Below, piece by piece: positions 28,297 to 37,967 of a stretch of 64,000 nt of DNA (the stretch's first letter is position 1; every line of letters starts with the position of its first letter). The translations under genes and the position numbers were made by a program. The notes under the pieces are model-generated. The model searched no databases. It was not told the DNA's origin and saw nothing but the letters and a program-made list of their open reading frames with translations. Source of the DNA: Corynebacterium callunae DSM 20147 (GTDB lineage: Bacteria > Actinomycetota > Actinomycetes > Mycobacteriales > Mycobacteriaceae); NCBI RefSeq assembly GCF_000344785.1, contig NC_020506.1, forward strand, positions 434,001-498,000. Reading direction: 5' to 3'.

Positions 28297-28722
28297 TTAC
28301 TGCACCTCTTCCCCGGCTGAGGGCTGGGGGCGGTTCGTCGTGGTGGGATCGGTGGGCGGGGTGATCTGCTCGTTCATCGCCTCCAGCTCGTCCTCGCCCC
28401 GATTTTCCGCGTCGTAGAGAACCGGGTCCTGCACCCCGTGCTCGCGCATGAGGGTGTCGAGCTTGAGGTGTATCGCCGCGCTGTCCCGGTTCTGGGTGTT
28501 TTGGATGATAAACACCATCAGGAAGGTCACCAGGGTGGTGCCGGTGTTGATGATCAGCTGCCAGGTATCAGAAAACCCCAGGACCGGCCCGCTGGCAGCC
28601 CACAGCACGATGGCGATGACCGCCACGATAAACACCCCGGGTTTGCCGAGGTAATCAGCGCTGGCGGTGGTAAACCGGGTAAAAGTTTCCCGGGCACCGG
28701 CCGGGGACAAATGATTCGGCAT
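28297..28722 (-). CDS. Low-affinity iron permease-like membrane protein
   Basis: About 141 residues. Two membrane helices (PGVFIVAVIAIVLWAASG and LIINTGTTLVTFLMVFIIQ) are followed by QNTQNRDSAAIHLKLDTL and an acidic, Pro/Thr-rich tail. This fits the small bacterial members of the low-affinity iron permease family (PF04120), whose actual substrate in bacteria is untested. The ATG at 28722 has AGGAGG 6 bases upstream; the frame extends to 28749. It belongs to the high-GC block. Confidence 0.75.
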   Translation of the reverse strand: MPNHLSPAGARETFTRFTTASADYLGKPGVFIVAVIAIVLWAASGPVLGFSDTWQLIINTGTTLVTFLMVFIIQNTQNRDSAAIHLKLDTLMREHGVQDPVLYDAENRGEDELEAMNEQITPPTDPTTTNRPQPSAGEEVQ

Positions 28723-29031
28723 GACAGCCTCCTGACATAGGTCGGCCAACCTATAACCGACAGTGAATACAACCTGTTCATTATACCCGGCTCCTCCCGT
28801 AACCCGATGCCCAGGTCACAGGGACAGTCCCGGGGGCATCACCTTGCGGTGCCCGGCTGGTTGCCCTCGCTAGGCTGACACACACCCTGGAGGTGATGGA
28901 GGTGTCTCAGCGGTGCACCGACGCGGCGAGGCGGTCAGGATCATCTGCCCACCCTGGGTCGGCGGCACGGTTGATGGCCCGCCGGTTACCTGGCGGGGTG
29001 GACAAGGCCAAGAGGAAGGCAGGGACAAGGG

Positions 29032-30288
29032 ATGACACGTGTGGGTATCTCGGGCAGGTTGCGCCTGGCGATGCTGAGTTACCGGTTCGAGGAGAGTCTG
29101 TTTCTCTACCCGGCGTTGATCATGTCGGGCGGGATCGTGCTGGCCGTGGTGGCCACGGTTGTTGACGACGCACTCGGTCACGGGACGCGGGTGCCGCTCA
29201 CACTCACGATGAGCAGCAACGCGGCTACCTGGCTGCTGGCCACGGTGGCGGGGGCGATGATCACCACCGTCGGGGTGGTCTTCTCCCTGACAGTGGTGAG
29301 CCTGCAGCTGGCCAGCGACCAGTTCTCCCCGCGGGTGATGCGCTCGTTCATCCGCGACCGCCTGAGCCAACGGGTCATCGGCCTGCTGGTGTCGCTGACC
29401 GTGGCGGTGATCCTGACCCTGATCACGGTGGCGGGCATCATCGTCCACCTGGACCATCTGGCGCACGGGTTGCAGGTGGGCAATGTCGCCCGGGGCATCG
29501 CCCGGGAGGGTGAGGCCGTCGCCTCCGCACTCGATGACGTACCCGCCGGTATGCGCCAGGTCGATCCCCGGGATTTCCGCGACATCCCGGCGGAGGCGGT
29601 GCTTATCGACGCCCCGTCCAGCGGGTGGATCAGCCAGGTGGATCTTACGCGGGTGTTCGCGGTTGTCCCGCCCGGCACCGTCGTGCGCATGGAGACCCGG
29701 GTGGGCGCCTACATCCATTCCGGGGAGCCGTTGTTCACGGTGTGGCCGGAGCCTGACCACCGCAGCCGGAGGAGGCTGGCGGCGGCGATCGAGGTGTCCG
29801 AGATACGCACCATGCTCCAGGACGTGGACTTCGCCATCCGTCAGCTCGTTGACATCGGGCTGCGCGCGCTGAGCCCCGCGGTCAATGACCCGACCACCGC
29901 GGTGGAAGTCATCCTCCGTTTGGGCAGTCTCATGCGCACGGTGCTCACCACTTCGCTGGCGCCGCCGGCGTTGCAGGACGACGCTGACCGGGTGCTGGTG
30001 CAGCCGTGGAACCTCTCGCACGAGGAGTACGTCGCCCATGCCTTCGACCAGCTCCGGCAGATGTGTCTGGATCAGACCGAGGTGGCGGCCGCACTGCTGA
30101 GGGTCCTGAGGATGCTGGGCACCCATGTCCGCGAGGAGGGCAATCCTGACCTTGAGCCCGTCCTCCACCGGCAGATGCAGCTGCTGTTTGACGGGCTCGA
30201 GCGGCAGCCCGACCTGCATCCGGAGGACCTGCGCCGCCTGCGGGCGCTGACCTCCGGGGACACGGACCCCGCCGATCACAGTCGGTGA
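29032..30288 (+). CDS. DUF2254 membrane protein
   Basis: The 418-residue protein has four N-terminal membrane segments (about 23-45, 63-90, 117-145) and then a large soluble domain. TTVGVVFSLTVVSLQLASDQFSPR and ALSPAVNDPTTAVE are DUF2254 hallmarks. Function is unknown; the family is widespread in soil bacteria near ion-transport and stress genes. It is high in GC, unlike the core genes, pointing to transfer. A very long antisense frame over it is a GC-bias shadow. Confidence 0.85.
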   Translation: MTRVGISGRLRLAMLSYRFEESLFLYPALIMSGGIVLAVVATVVDDALGHGTRVPLTLTMSSNAATWLLATVAGAMITTVGVVFSLTVVSLQLASDQFSPRVMRSFIRDRLSQRVIGLLVSLTVAVILTLITVAGIIVHLDHLAHGLQVGNVARGIAREGEAVASALDDVPAGMRQVDPRDFRDIPAEAVLIDAPSSGWISQVDLTRVFAVVPPGTVVRMETRVGAYIHSGEPLFTVWPEPDHRSRRRLAAAIEVSEIRTMLQDVDFAIRQLVDIGLRALSPAVNDPTTAVEVILRLGSLMRTVLTTSLAPPALQDDADRVLVQPWNLSHEEYVAHAFDQLRQMCLDQTEVAAALLRVLRMLGTHVREEGNPDLEPVLHRQMQLLFDGLERQPDLHPEDLRRLRALTSGDTDPADHSR

Positions 30289-30449
30289 CCCACCCCTTAT
30301 CGACAGACCAGCTAAGCCAGAACGACACAGGCAGATTCCCGTATGCATCCTGGCGGGGTGTTTTCTGCCTGCCCGCACGGTGCCCAAAAAAACGGCAAGG
30401 ACAAGGCCAGGGCGTCGGGGACCCGGATAAAGAGGGGGGAACAAGAGGA

Positions 30450-31649
30450 CTACGGCCGGTGGGCGGTACTGCCCGAAGAACCCCTGTCGTCGGGGACTGG
30501 CGCATCATGGTCCTGGGGGTCATCGGCTTTTTCCGAGGTGGCAGCGTGGGAGTCCTGATTGTGGGTGGCGCGCAGTTCCCGGCCCTGGGATTCGAGCCGT
30601 TCGCGTATCTTCTGCTGTTTTTCCACCTTGGCGGTGTCGCGCGGGGGGAGCTGGATGTTATCTTCTGCCGCAATATCGCCCTGCAGCTGGCGGGCGCGTT
30701 CAACCTCGGCGTCGATCTCCACGCCCAGCAGCAGGACGATGTTGAACACCCACAGGGTAAACAGCAGGGCCATGACACCGCCGATCGTGCCGTAGGAGCT
30801 GTACCCGCCCAGGTACGAGAAGTACAGGTAGAGCAGGCCCGCGGCTGCGGCGATGCCGATGATCGCGACGGTCGAGCCCAGGCTGACCCACCGGAACTTC
30901 GGCTGCCGGACGTTCGGGGTGAAGTAGTAGAGCACGGCGATGAGGAGGACGAGCAGGACCAGGATCACCGGCCATTTCACCCACGCCCAGACGGGCAGGA
31001 AGGTGCCCATGAGGAAGTCGAGGACTCCGCCCAGGCCGAAAGATGCCGCGACGGGGCCGAGCAGCCCGGAGACCACGGTCTCGTTGAGCACGAGGCAGAT
31101 GAGGATGAGCACGATCCCCAGCAGCAGGACAAGGGTGGTTGCCAGCATGGTGCCGGTCAGTGTGATCAGCCCGCGGCCCTCAGCACGCTCGTAGATGGTG
31201 TTGGTGCTGCGGGAGAACGCTTTCACGTACGCAGAGGCTGACCACAGGGCGGTGGCGACACCGATGATCAGGGCAACAATGCCGCCGGTGGTGGAGACGG
31301 TGATGGTGTCGATCAGATCGATGACCAGGTCCTGGTAGTCGGTGGGTACGTAGGTGGTGGTGAAGTCCTCGGCCAGGGTGGTCACTGCGCCCGCGTTGCT
31401 GGCCAGCACCAGGGACAGCAGGGAGAACACCGCAAGCATCGACGGTGCCAGGGACAGCACGGTGAAGTAGGTGAGCATGGCCGCCAGGTCCGTGCCGCCG
31501 TCGGCGAGGAACTCCTGCCCGGACCTCTTCACGGCGTATTTCCAGCTGGCGGAGGTGAGCTTCGTCGGAGAATCGGGTTTTGTGTCACTGTCGGGGGCGG
31601 GGGCGTCAACCGCGTCCAATGTGTCGTCGATGTTTTCCTGGACAGCCAT
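30450..31649 (-). CDS. YihY/virulence factor BrkB family membrane protein
   Basis: The roughly 399-residue protein has six predicted membrane helices and the YihY pattern: GTDLAAMLTYFTVLSLAPSM (about 49-68), ATALWSASAYVKAFSRSTNTIYER and FSYLGGYSSYGTIGGVMALL. Once called ribonuclease BN by mistake, the family is now viewed as transporters or envelope proteins of unknown substrate. A long charged C-terminal tail (about 70 residues) is probably cytoplasmic. The start at 31649 (MAVQEN) is preferred over 31667. Confidence 0.85.
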   Translation of the reverse strand: MAVQENIDDTLDAVDAPAPDSDTKPDSPTKLTSASWKYAVKRSGQEFLADGGTDLAAMLTYFTVLSLAPSMLAVFSLLSLVLASNAGAVTTLAEDFTTTYVPTDYQDLVIDLIDTITVSTTGGIVALIIGVATALWSASAYVKAFSRSTNTIYERAEGRGLITLTGTMLATTLVLLLGIVLILICLVLNETVVSGLLGPVAASFGLGGVLDFLMGTFLPVWAWVKWPVILVLLVLLIAVLYYFTPNVRQPKFRWVSLGSTVAIIGIAAAAGLLYLYFSYLGGYSSYGTIGGVMALLFTLWVFNIVLLLGVEIDAEVERARQLQGDIAAEDNIQLPPRDTAKVEKQQKIRERLESQGRELRATHNQDSHAATSEKADDPQDHDAPVPDDRGSSGSTAHRP

Positions 31650-31785
31650 GAAGGAAGATCCTCTCATCAGTCACATAACGGTGAGTGAATATGTCGGGGG
31701 TGGCAGGGGTGAGGCGGGGATGCAGTCAGGCCCTGACCGACCACACGGGGTCGGGCAGGGCCTGAACAAAAGCAGGGCGCGGTGC

Positions 31786-32613
31786 TTAGCGGCGCAGGGT
31801 GGGATCCTCGTCGATGTCACCGGTGATCTCGCGGTCGCCGTCGATCTCGAGTTCCTCACGGGCGACGTCCTCGCGGACGGTTTCGGTCTCCCGGACGGTC
31901 TCCTTGTGCAGACTGACCTCCTCGACCGGGACGGTTTCCTTGGTCACGGTCACCCGCTCCTCGGACAGGGTGATCGATGCCTCGTCTTCGGTGAGATCGC
32001 CGCCGCGCACAGCGTGCGCATCATCGGCGTCGATGGGGGTGCGTTCGATGCGGACTTCTTCGCGCTGGACGGGGACCTCGACGGTTTCGGTGTCGTGGAC
32101 GACATACTTGCGCAGACGCACCTGGCCGGTCTCCACGCGCTGCTTGTCGACGTTGATCCGCTCCTCCGACAGCGTCATCGAATCAGCGTCCGTGGTGTCT
32201 ACACCGGTGTCGACACGCTCGTGCTTACGCTCCACATCTACTCCGCCGGCCAGATCAGCGCGGTCACGGTCGTAGTCGGCGTGGTAGGTTTCCAGGTTGT
32301 CGGTGCCCTCCAGGCCGTAGTGACGGTAGATGACCGCCTGGTCCTCGTCGGAGAGGTGGGCCTCGGAATCAAAATCCGGGGCATCGGCGATGCGGTCCTT
32401 GGTGAACCCCAGGCGCAGCTCGTCACCGGTGAGCTGGTGGCCGCGCAGCGGCACCAGGCTGGAGCTCATGCCGAACAGACCGTGGCCGACCTCAACGAAA
32501 TCGGGCTGGCCGGTGGCGTCGTTGATGTAGACCTGCTTGACGGAACCGAGCTTGTCACCGGTGCTGTCGTAAGCGGTGGCGTTGGCAAGCTCCTGGATGT
32601 TGCGGTTGACCAT
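31786..32613 (-). CDS. PRC-barrel and DUF2382 domain protein
   Basis: A 275-residue acidic, soluble protein. The N-terminal PRC barrel (about 1-80) contains GDKLGSVKQVYINDATGQPDF, and a linker follows. DUF2382 (about 120-265) has repeating LSEERVTV/LSEERINV and VRKYVVHDTETVEVPV-like units. These YsnF-type proteins are linked to general stress in actinobacteria and other bacteria. It follows the YihY gene order of the GC-rich cassette and begins with a GGAGCATATC site before ATG. Confidence 0.88.
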   Translation of the reverse strand: MVNRNIQELANATAYDSTGDKLGSVKQVYINDATGQPDFVEVGHGLFGMSSSLVPLRGHQLTGDELRLGFTKDRIADAPDFDSEAHLSDEDQAVIYRHYGLEGTDNLETYHADYDRDRADLAGGVDVERKHERVDTGVDTTDADSMTLSEERINVDKQRVETGQVRLRKYVVHDTETVEVPVQREEVRIERTPIDADDAHAVRGGDLTEDEASITLSEERVTVTKETVPVEEVSLHKETVRETETVREDVAREELEIDGDREITGDIDEDPTLRR

Positions 32614-32954
32614 GATATGCTCCTTGGGTGTTCTCGATTGTCAGGCTGGGCGATCAGAACCTGCCACGAAAGCAAGATCCTACTCGCCACCTGAAGACGG
32701 ACTTGCCCCAGTCTAGCAAGTCATCCGGCCACGTGTGTGATCAGAGACACAGTTGGTTGTCAGTTGACGGCCTTCCTTCAATGTTCTCACAGCAACACGG
32801 TGCCGACATGCCCTTCCATCCCCGCGCTGGGGCCGTCCGGAGTAGAACCCACCCGGTGGTCGGCGCCGGAGGAAGACGGCCCGGGTCCGGGCCACCATAA
32901 TTTCCTAGATGTGATCTATTGATATTGTCGGGTTCGTGGAGGAGGGTGAGGAGG
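32614..32954. other. Intergenic stretch with no recognised gene
   Basis: 341 bases between the PRC-DUF2382 start and a truncated regulator. Frames here lack credible starts or family features. A promoter for the minus-strand gene and one for the truncated plus-strand regulator (TTGATATTGTCG about 32919) may lie here; I see no clear operator. Confidence 0.4.
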
Positions 32955-33028
32955 ATGCTTACTGATCAGGATGTGTTGTATGCCTTCGGTATCCGCCTGC
33001 AGGTGGCCCGGGAGTCGGTGGGATTATC
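32955..33028 (+). pseudogene. N-terminal stub of an XRE-type regulator, cut by ISL3
   Basis: After GAGGAGG the frame reads MLTDQDVLYAFGIRLQVARE and then SVGLS. This looks like the first helix of a Cro/C1-type helix-turn-helix, whose next residues would be QEELA. It is interrupted exactly where the ISL3 end begins. No other part of the gene is found on the far side. Confidence 0.5.
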
Positions 33029-33815
33029 GGCTCTTCACGATCTAGAGTGCGTTGATCCGGTTTTGCAGCTGTCCGGAGTGAATCAGGCACCGCAAGATGT
33101 AGTTGTCCAGTTTCCTGAAGCCCAGAGCAATACCACGCAGGTGCTCGAGCCTGCCGTTGATCGCTTCCACAGGGCCGTTGGATGCGCCGATGTCGAAGTA
33201 GGCGAGCACGTCCTCACGCCGGCGCCACAGCGTCCGACCCAGCTGGGCGAGCTCCTCCAGCCCTGCGGGCAGCCTCTTGTGCAGGGTGTTAATGATCCGT
33301 TCCATCAGCTTCTTCCCCTCTGATTTCTTCGGATGCCCGTACGCCTGAATCATGTCCTGGTAGAACATCCAGGTCACCTCCAGAGCAACGTACTCATCGT
33401 CGGTGGCCCACAACAGGTTCAGTCGTTGCTTCTGCCGGACCGTGAGGTAGTTCGTCCTGCTCAATAGGGTGCGACGGTATTTGTACAATGGATCGTCCTT
33501 GCATCCCCGACGCCCGGCGGTCTCTCGCTGGAGTCGTTGCCGACAGCCGGTGAGTTTGTCCGCGGCCAGGTGCACGACGTGGAAGGGGTCCATCACTTTG
33601 GTGGCGGCAGGTAGTGCCTCGTCCACCGCGGTGGCGTAGCCGGCGAAGCCGTCCATGGTCACCACCTGCACATTGGTCCGGAATCCTGGGGTGCACTGAT
33701 TGAGCCAGGTCCGTAGGACTTCTGCGCTGCGTCCCGGGCGCATGTCCAGCAGTCGGGCGGGCCCACGGCCGTCCACCAGTGGGGTCAAATCCACCAGGAC
33801 CGTCACGAACAACGG
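33029..33815 (-). mobile_element. ISL3-family element, right-hand remnant
   Basis: One end is present: GGCTCTTCACGATCTAGAGT at 33029, close to the GGCTCTTC ends of corynebacterial ISL3 elements such as IS31831/IS1207. The other end is missing; the element stops at about 33815 inside its transposase gene, next to the AT-rich block. Confidence 0.8.
33042..33812 (-). pseudogene. ISL3-family transposase, N-terminally truncated
   Basis: 256 residues remain of a family usually about 400-440 long. VTVLVDLTPLVDGRGPARLL begins the catalytic DDE_Tnp_ISL3 domain; VTMDGFAGYATAVDEALPAA and DPFHVVHLAADKL contain catalytic aspartates, and ASNGPVEAINGRLEHLRG carries the Glu. The zinc-finger/helix-turn-helix N-terminus is lost, so it should not transpose. 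Confidence 0.9.
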
Positions 33816-34009
33816 GCTTCATTTCACAAATACGATCGTTTATCTGACAATCTTAGGAATCTTGGAACCTCAATATCGCCCATGCACCGCCCGCCATGCC
33901 GAGCTGTTGATAAGGGTGCGGTAACCTGCCCTGGCACGGTCATGGTTGCTCTTATATGCCATTGAAGTAAATGAAATGTTCGCTCTCAAAAGTATGGTAG
34001 TTGTACAGT

Positions 34010-35035
34010 ATGACGGAAAAAGAAATCATAGACTTGCCGGACTCCCTTACGCCGACAGTGGTCGTTTATCAGAATGCTGATTTTGTCTCGGGATTACTTC
34101 AAGAGATCTATCAGGTTGGAATCTTAGAAGCCACAGAGACTGATATTGCCTCGACAGCCTCGAAGAGCAGTGAATCATCGAACAAAGCAGACGCATCTGG
34201 AGAAGGAAGATTCAATCTTCCATTCTTTAGTAAAGCGAATCTCAAAGTAGCTGGAGAGTATGCCCGTGCACAAGCGGAAAATGATGGAAGTATGGCATCC
34301 GATCGCCGAAAATTCGTTTATTCTCAGGCCTATTACATGGATCGAGTCCGCAATGCTCTCCGTGCATCTGAACAGGTACGGACCGTAACATCCCTCATGG
34401 ATGCAGAATCCATCAGAGTGGGTGAATTCATTGAGTTTGAAGCCACATTCACGGCAAATGAAGCTAATGCGATTCTAGATATCCTTACCCCAGAACTAAC
34501 GTTCGCTATCACTAGTTATCTCCATAAAGCAGAAGGAATTAGAGAAATACAAGAGATCTCAGACGATCTGGAGAAAAACAAAGGGGAAATCTCCGTAGAT
34601 AAGATCTACAAAATTAGGGCTATTTATGATGCAAAAGCCCAAGATCAAGCTGAACTCGCTGCAGCGGTGACCGCTGCTATCAGAACAGACTTCCGAAGTG
34701 ACAAAACTAAGGAATTCTACGCCACTATTGGTCAAGGAAATGAAGCCTTTACTGCGGTTACCATCTGTGATGCGGAACACTTTGTTTCTATAGATTCCGA
34801 CCGTCTCCTTGACGGCCGATTTACTGTTTTGGCAAAGGTTATCGCTGATGCCAGTCAAGACGTACCCGTCCTTGCTAAGAATAAACTTCTACATCGGCTC
34901 GATATTAAAAGTATTAAAGAATCCTTGAGTTCTTTTGCTACCGATGTAGACGCTCAAGACTACGTAAACCTAGACTTCAAGACTCAAATCGAAGGCACAT
35001 CAATCAGCGTTTTACCAGTGGCTATCTATATCTAA
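34010..35035 (+). CDS. Unknown AT-rich protein (possibly DUF6414-like)
   Basis: 341 residues from ATG 34010 (a TTG at 34001 is in frame). The N-terminus VVVYQNADFVSGLLQEIYQV is followed by a Ser/Thr-rich linker (TASKSSESSNKADASGEG), a helical middle with SQAYYMDRVRNALRASEQV, and a beta-rich C-terminus. There are no membrane helices or catalytic motifs. The arrangement recalls DUF6414 proteins, but this is a weak impression. It is far richer in A+T than its neighbours and isolated between an ISL3 remnant and a noncoding stretch. Confidence 0.65.
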   Translation: MTEKEIIDLPDSLTPTVVVYQNADFVSGLLQEIYQVGILEATETDIASTASKSSESSNKADASGEGRFNLPFFSKANLKVAGEYARAQAENDGSMASDRRKFVYSQAYYMDRVRNALRASEQVRTVTSLMDAESIRVGEFIEFEATFTANEANAILDILTPELTFAITSYLHKAEGIREIQEISDDLEKNKGEISVDKIYKIRAIYDAKAQDQAELAAAVTAAIRTDFRSDKTKEFYATIGQGNEAFTAVTICDAEHFVSIDSDRLLDGRFTVLAKVIADASQDVPVLAKNKLLHRLDIKSIKESLSSFATDVDAQDYVNLDFKTQIEGTSISVLPVAIYI

Positions 35036-35483
35036 CACATTATTTATAGAGATTGGATCTGTGTTCGTTTGGTAGATACCTTCATCCGTGTCCGCGTCGA
35101 CACGATCTCCGAACATTGAAGCCTCTGGAAGATGCCAATGCTTCGGAAAATTACAGCCCAGTCAACTGCTCGCCATCCGCGACCAATGTCAGGTCGCCTA
35201 GCGTCGTCTCAATCTGTGTGTGTCGTAGGTTCGTCATGTTTATCACCTTTCCTCATTCACCGTGAAGACGCTCTAGGAACAGAAAACGTGAGATGACATC
35301 CACTATTACTCACTCGATCATGCTTTGCGAGTGCATCCGTCGCAGGATCTTCAGCTAGGAGATATGCCCTAGGGCCGTCGGGATATTGGCTACCCGCCTT
35401 CCGTGTTTTTAGTATAGTCGGTCACAACCAACCGAACAGTGGCGCCGTTTCACCCGAGGCGGCCGCCCTGGCAAGGAGGACAC
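35036..35483. other. Intergenic stretch before the alcohol dehydrogenase
   Basis: About 450 bases with no supported gene. Short frames here have no family features. TAGTATAGT at about 35411 could be the -10 of the downstream dehydrogenase. The composition changes from AT-rich to GC-rich across it, so it probably contains a recombination joint. Confidence 0.4.
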
Positions 35484-36662
35484 ATGAAAGCGTTAACCTG
35501 GCAGGCGTCAAACACGGTGAGCGTGGAGAAGGTTCCGGACCCACAGATCCAGGAGCCCACCGATGCGGTCATTCGGGTCACCTCAACCGCCATCTGCGGA
35601 TCTGACCTGCACCTCTATGAGGTGCTGACCCCGTTCATGGACAAAGGCGACATCATCGGCCATGAGCCCATGGGCATCGTCGAGGAGGTCGGCTCGGCCG
35701 TCACTCACATCAAGCCCGGGGACCGGGTGGTCATCCCCTTCAACATTTCCTGTGGCCACTGTTTCATGTGCCGCCAGGGCCTGCAGTCGCAGTGTGAAAC
35801 CACCCAGGTCCGCGAATACGGCACCGGCGCCCAGTTCCTCGGTTACTCGCGGCTTTACGGCTCAGTGCCCGGCGGGCAGGCAGAGTACCTGCGCGTGCCG
35901 CACGCGGACTACGGGGCGATCAAGGTTCCCAACGTCGGCGAAGACGAGCGCTACCTGTTTCTTTCTGACGTCGTGCCCACCGCCTGGCAGGCCGTGGACT
36001 ACGCGGCAGTTCCCGACGGTGGCACGCTGGCGGTGCTGGGTCTGGGCCCCATCGGCCAGATGAGCGCCCGGATCGGCAAGCACCTGGGCTACCGGGTGAT
36101 CGCGACGGATGCAGTGCCCGAGCGTCGCGCCATGGCCGAGCGTTACGGCATTGAAACGCTCGATTCCTCCGAGGACGGCGTGGCGGAACAGCTCAAGGAC
36201 CTGACTGACGGGCGTGGCCCGAACTCCGTGGTCGACGCCGTTGGCATGGAGGCGCACGGTTCGCCGGTGGCCAGCGCGGCGCAGGCGGCCGTCGGCAAGC
36301 TGCCGTCGCCGCTGGGCCGCAAGGCAATGGAGAAGGCCGGGGTGGACCGGATGAGTGCGTTGTATACCGCCATCGACTCCGTTCGCCGTGGCGGGACGAT
36401 CTCAATCAGCGGTGTGTACGGTGGCATGAAGGATCCGATGCCGATGATGACGATGTTCGACAAGCAGATTCAGCTGCGGATGGGCCAGTGCAACGTGCGC
36501 TCCTGGACCGAGACGCTGCTGCCGCTGGTGGACGACCCGTCCGATCCGCTGGGTGTGCTCGACCTCAAGACGCACACCGCGCCGTTGGAGGAGGCGCCAG
36601 CGATGTACGAGAAGTTCCAGAAGAAGCAGGACGGCTGCATCAAGGTGGTGCTCAAGCCGTAG
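35484..36662 (+). CDS. Zinc-dependent alcohol dehydrogenase (MDR family)
   Basis: A 392-residue medium-chain dehydrogenase. The catalytic zinc site includes STAICGSDLHLYE (Cys) and IIGHEPMGIVEEVG (His-Glu). The structural zinc loop is CGHCFMCRQGLQSQCE. The NAD fold VLGLGPIGQMSARIGKHLG is near residue 185. It resembles glutathione-independent formaldehyde dehydrogenase-type enzymes; substrate is unknown. ATG 35484 follows AAGGAGG; the frame extends upstream to 35439. It is GC-rich and directly followed by an IS6 copy. Confidence 0.88.
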   Translation: MKALTWQASNTVSVEKVPDPQIQEPTDAVIRVTSTAICGSDLHLYEVLTPFMDKGDIIGHEPMGIVEEVGSAVTHIKPGDRVVIPFNISCGHCFMCRQGLQSQCETTQVREYGTGAQFLGYSRLYGSVPGGQAEYLRVPHADYGAIKVPNVGEDERYLFLSDVVPTAWQAVDYAAVPDGGTLAVLGLGPIGQMSARIGKHLGYRVIATDAVPERRAMAERYGIETLDSSEDGVAEQLKDLTDGRGPNSVVDAVGMEAHGSPVASAAQAAVGKLPSPLGRKAMEKAGVDRMSALYTAIDSVRRGGTISISGVYGGMKDPMPMMTMFDKQIQLRMGQCNVRSWTETLLPLVDDPSDPLGVLDLKTHTAPLEEAPAMYEKFQKKQDGCIKVVLKP

Positions 36663-36687
36663 CCCCGTCACGCAATTGGCCTCCGCC

Positions 36688-37447
36688 GGTGCTGTTGCAA
36701 AGCGGGGCGGAGAGCGGCGAAGACTCAGTTTCTCATTCCCTGATGGTCGCTGCGTGCGGGCGTTGTCAGGCCGTCTCGAAGATCCGGTTAACGATCATCG
36801 CGTCTGGGGTCGGTTGCCCGTGAGGTCAAACATCGTCCCCTGACCTTTCCACAAGCAGTGCATCGCTTCCATCCCTTTCAGAGTCCGGTAGGAAAACGTT
36901 AGGTTTTTTAAACGCCCCCTTCGGCCCCAGGATCGGTTTCAACCGCCCATGATCGCCGTCAATGACGTTGTTGAGATACTTCACTTGCGGGGACCCGGCT
37001 GGCGCGTTCGACCGCAGGGTCTTGGCCAGGAAACGCTTGGCCGCAGCCACATTCCGTTTTGGTGAGAGATAAAAGTCCAGGGTCTGCCCACCAGCGGTAA
37101 TAGCCCGATAGAGATAGCACCACGTGCCGCCGACCCGGATATAGGTCTTATCCACTCGCCAGGAACTGGCCTGCCAGTCAGGTACCTGCCGGTACCACCG
37201 TGTTTGCTTGTCCAGCTCAGGGGCGTATTTCTGGACCTATCGGTGAGAATCGTGGTGTGATCGACTGGCACGCCGCGGCTGAAGTCATCATTTCCTCCAG
37301 ATCTTAGGTCAGCTCATCTCGTAGCGGCAGTGACCTGCGCACTGCTCACAGAATGATGTCATGGGGGAAGTGACGACCGGAGAAGGTATCTATGGCTGTG
37401 ATTATTTCACGCCTGTCTTTCTACTGCCCCAACTTTGCAACAGCACC
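36688..37447 (-). mobile_element. IS6-family element, copy 2 (defective, internally deleted)
   Basis: 760 bp between inverted ends GGTGCTGTTGCAAAG (36688) and CTTTGCAACAGCACC (37447), opposite in direction to copies 1, 4 and 5. It is about 90 bp shorter than the intact copy. No target duplication is seen. Confidence 0.9.
36767..37393 (-). pseudogene. IS6 transposase with deleted catalytic segment
   Basis: The start codon is changed (CCATAGATACC where others have CCATGGGTATC). The frame is broken in the helix-turn-helix region. About 30 residues, including the second catalytic Asp (INTDKAP), are deleted in frame, joining RSNAPAGSP to QVKYLNN. VDKTYIRVGG replaces VDETYIRVGG. It cannot be active. 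Confidence 0.85.
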
Positions 37448-37606
37448 GCGCGGAAGACCATCGGAGCAATCCAACCAGATGCCGAAGTCCGAGAGACGTT
37501 ACGACCGGGTTATGCCACGAACGCGGATTCTTTGACCATGGCCGGCCATGTCGTCGCCATCGAGTTCGCTACCGTCGCCGCCGCCAACAATTACTGGCGA
37601 GCTTAA
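37448..37606 (+). pseudogene. Truncated 3' end of an unknown gene
   Basis: After the IS6 end an open frame gives about 48 residues, ending GHVVAIEFATVAAANNYWRA. It has good coding character but no start, so the 5' part was lost to the IS6 element. I do not recognise the family. Confidence 0.35.
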
Positions 37607-37967
37607 GTCCCTGACGTGTAGCAAAGAGCGATCCCTGACCGGCCGCTGGTTTTGACCATCACGATCAACCACAATCGAAGAGCTTGCGCAATGGGTCGGA
37701 TGTAGTTGACTCGTCGCGTGATGCTGCAATAAAATTGTATTCCTCATGAATAATCGCCGCCCATCTCGATGTCAGTGACCGAAACTAAGCGCTGACCGCT
37801 ATCCTGCGCATCGGCCCGCCCACGGAGGATCCCTACCACTGACACGTCAGAGTCCACTTCTTTACGTACTGCGCTAACTTCTCGGGCCATCAGGGAAGGC
37901 GCATGAACAAAAACATCGTCTCCTCACCATTCGATGCTTCCCAGACCGGCTCCGAAAGGTTGTTTAT

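Noticed and set aside
28870-30444. A 524-residue open frame on the minus strand
   Set aside because: It is antisense to the DUF2254 gene, is rich in His, Arg, Gln and Pro, and has no family features. It is a by-product of high-GC codon use.
31471-32694. A 407-residue plus-strand frame over the PRC-DUF2382 gene
   Set aside because: The minus-strand protein has two recognisable domains; the plus-strand product is Val/Leu/Gly-rich with no match to any family I know.
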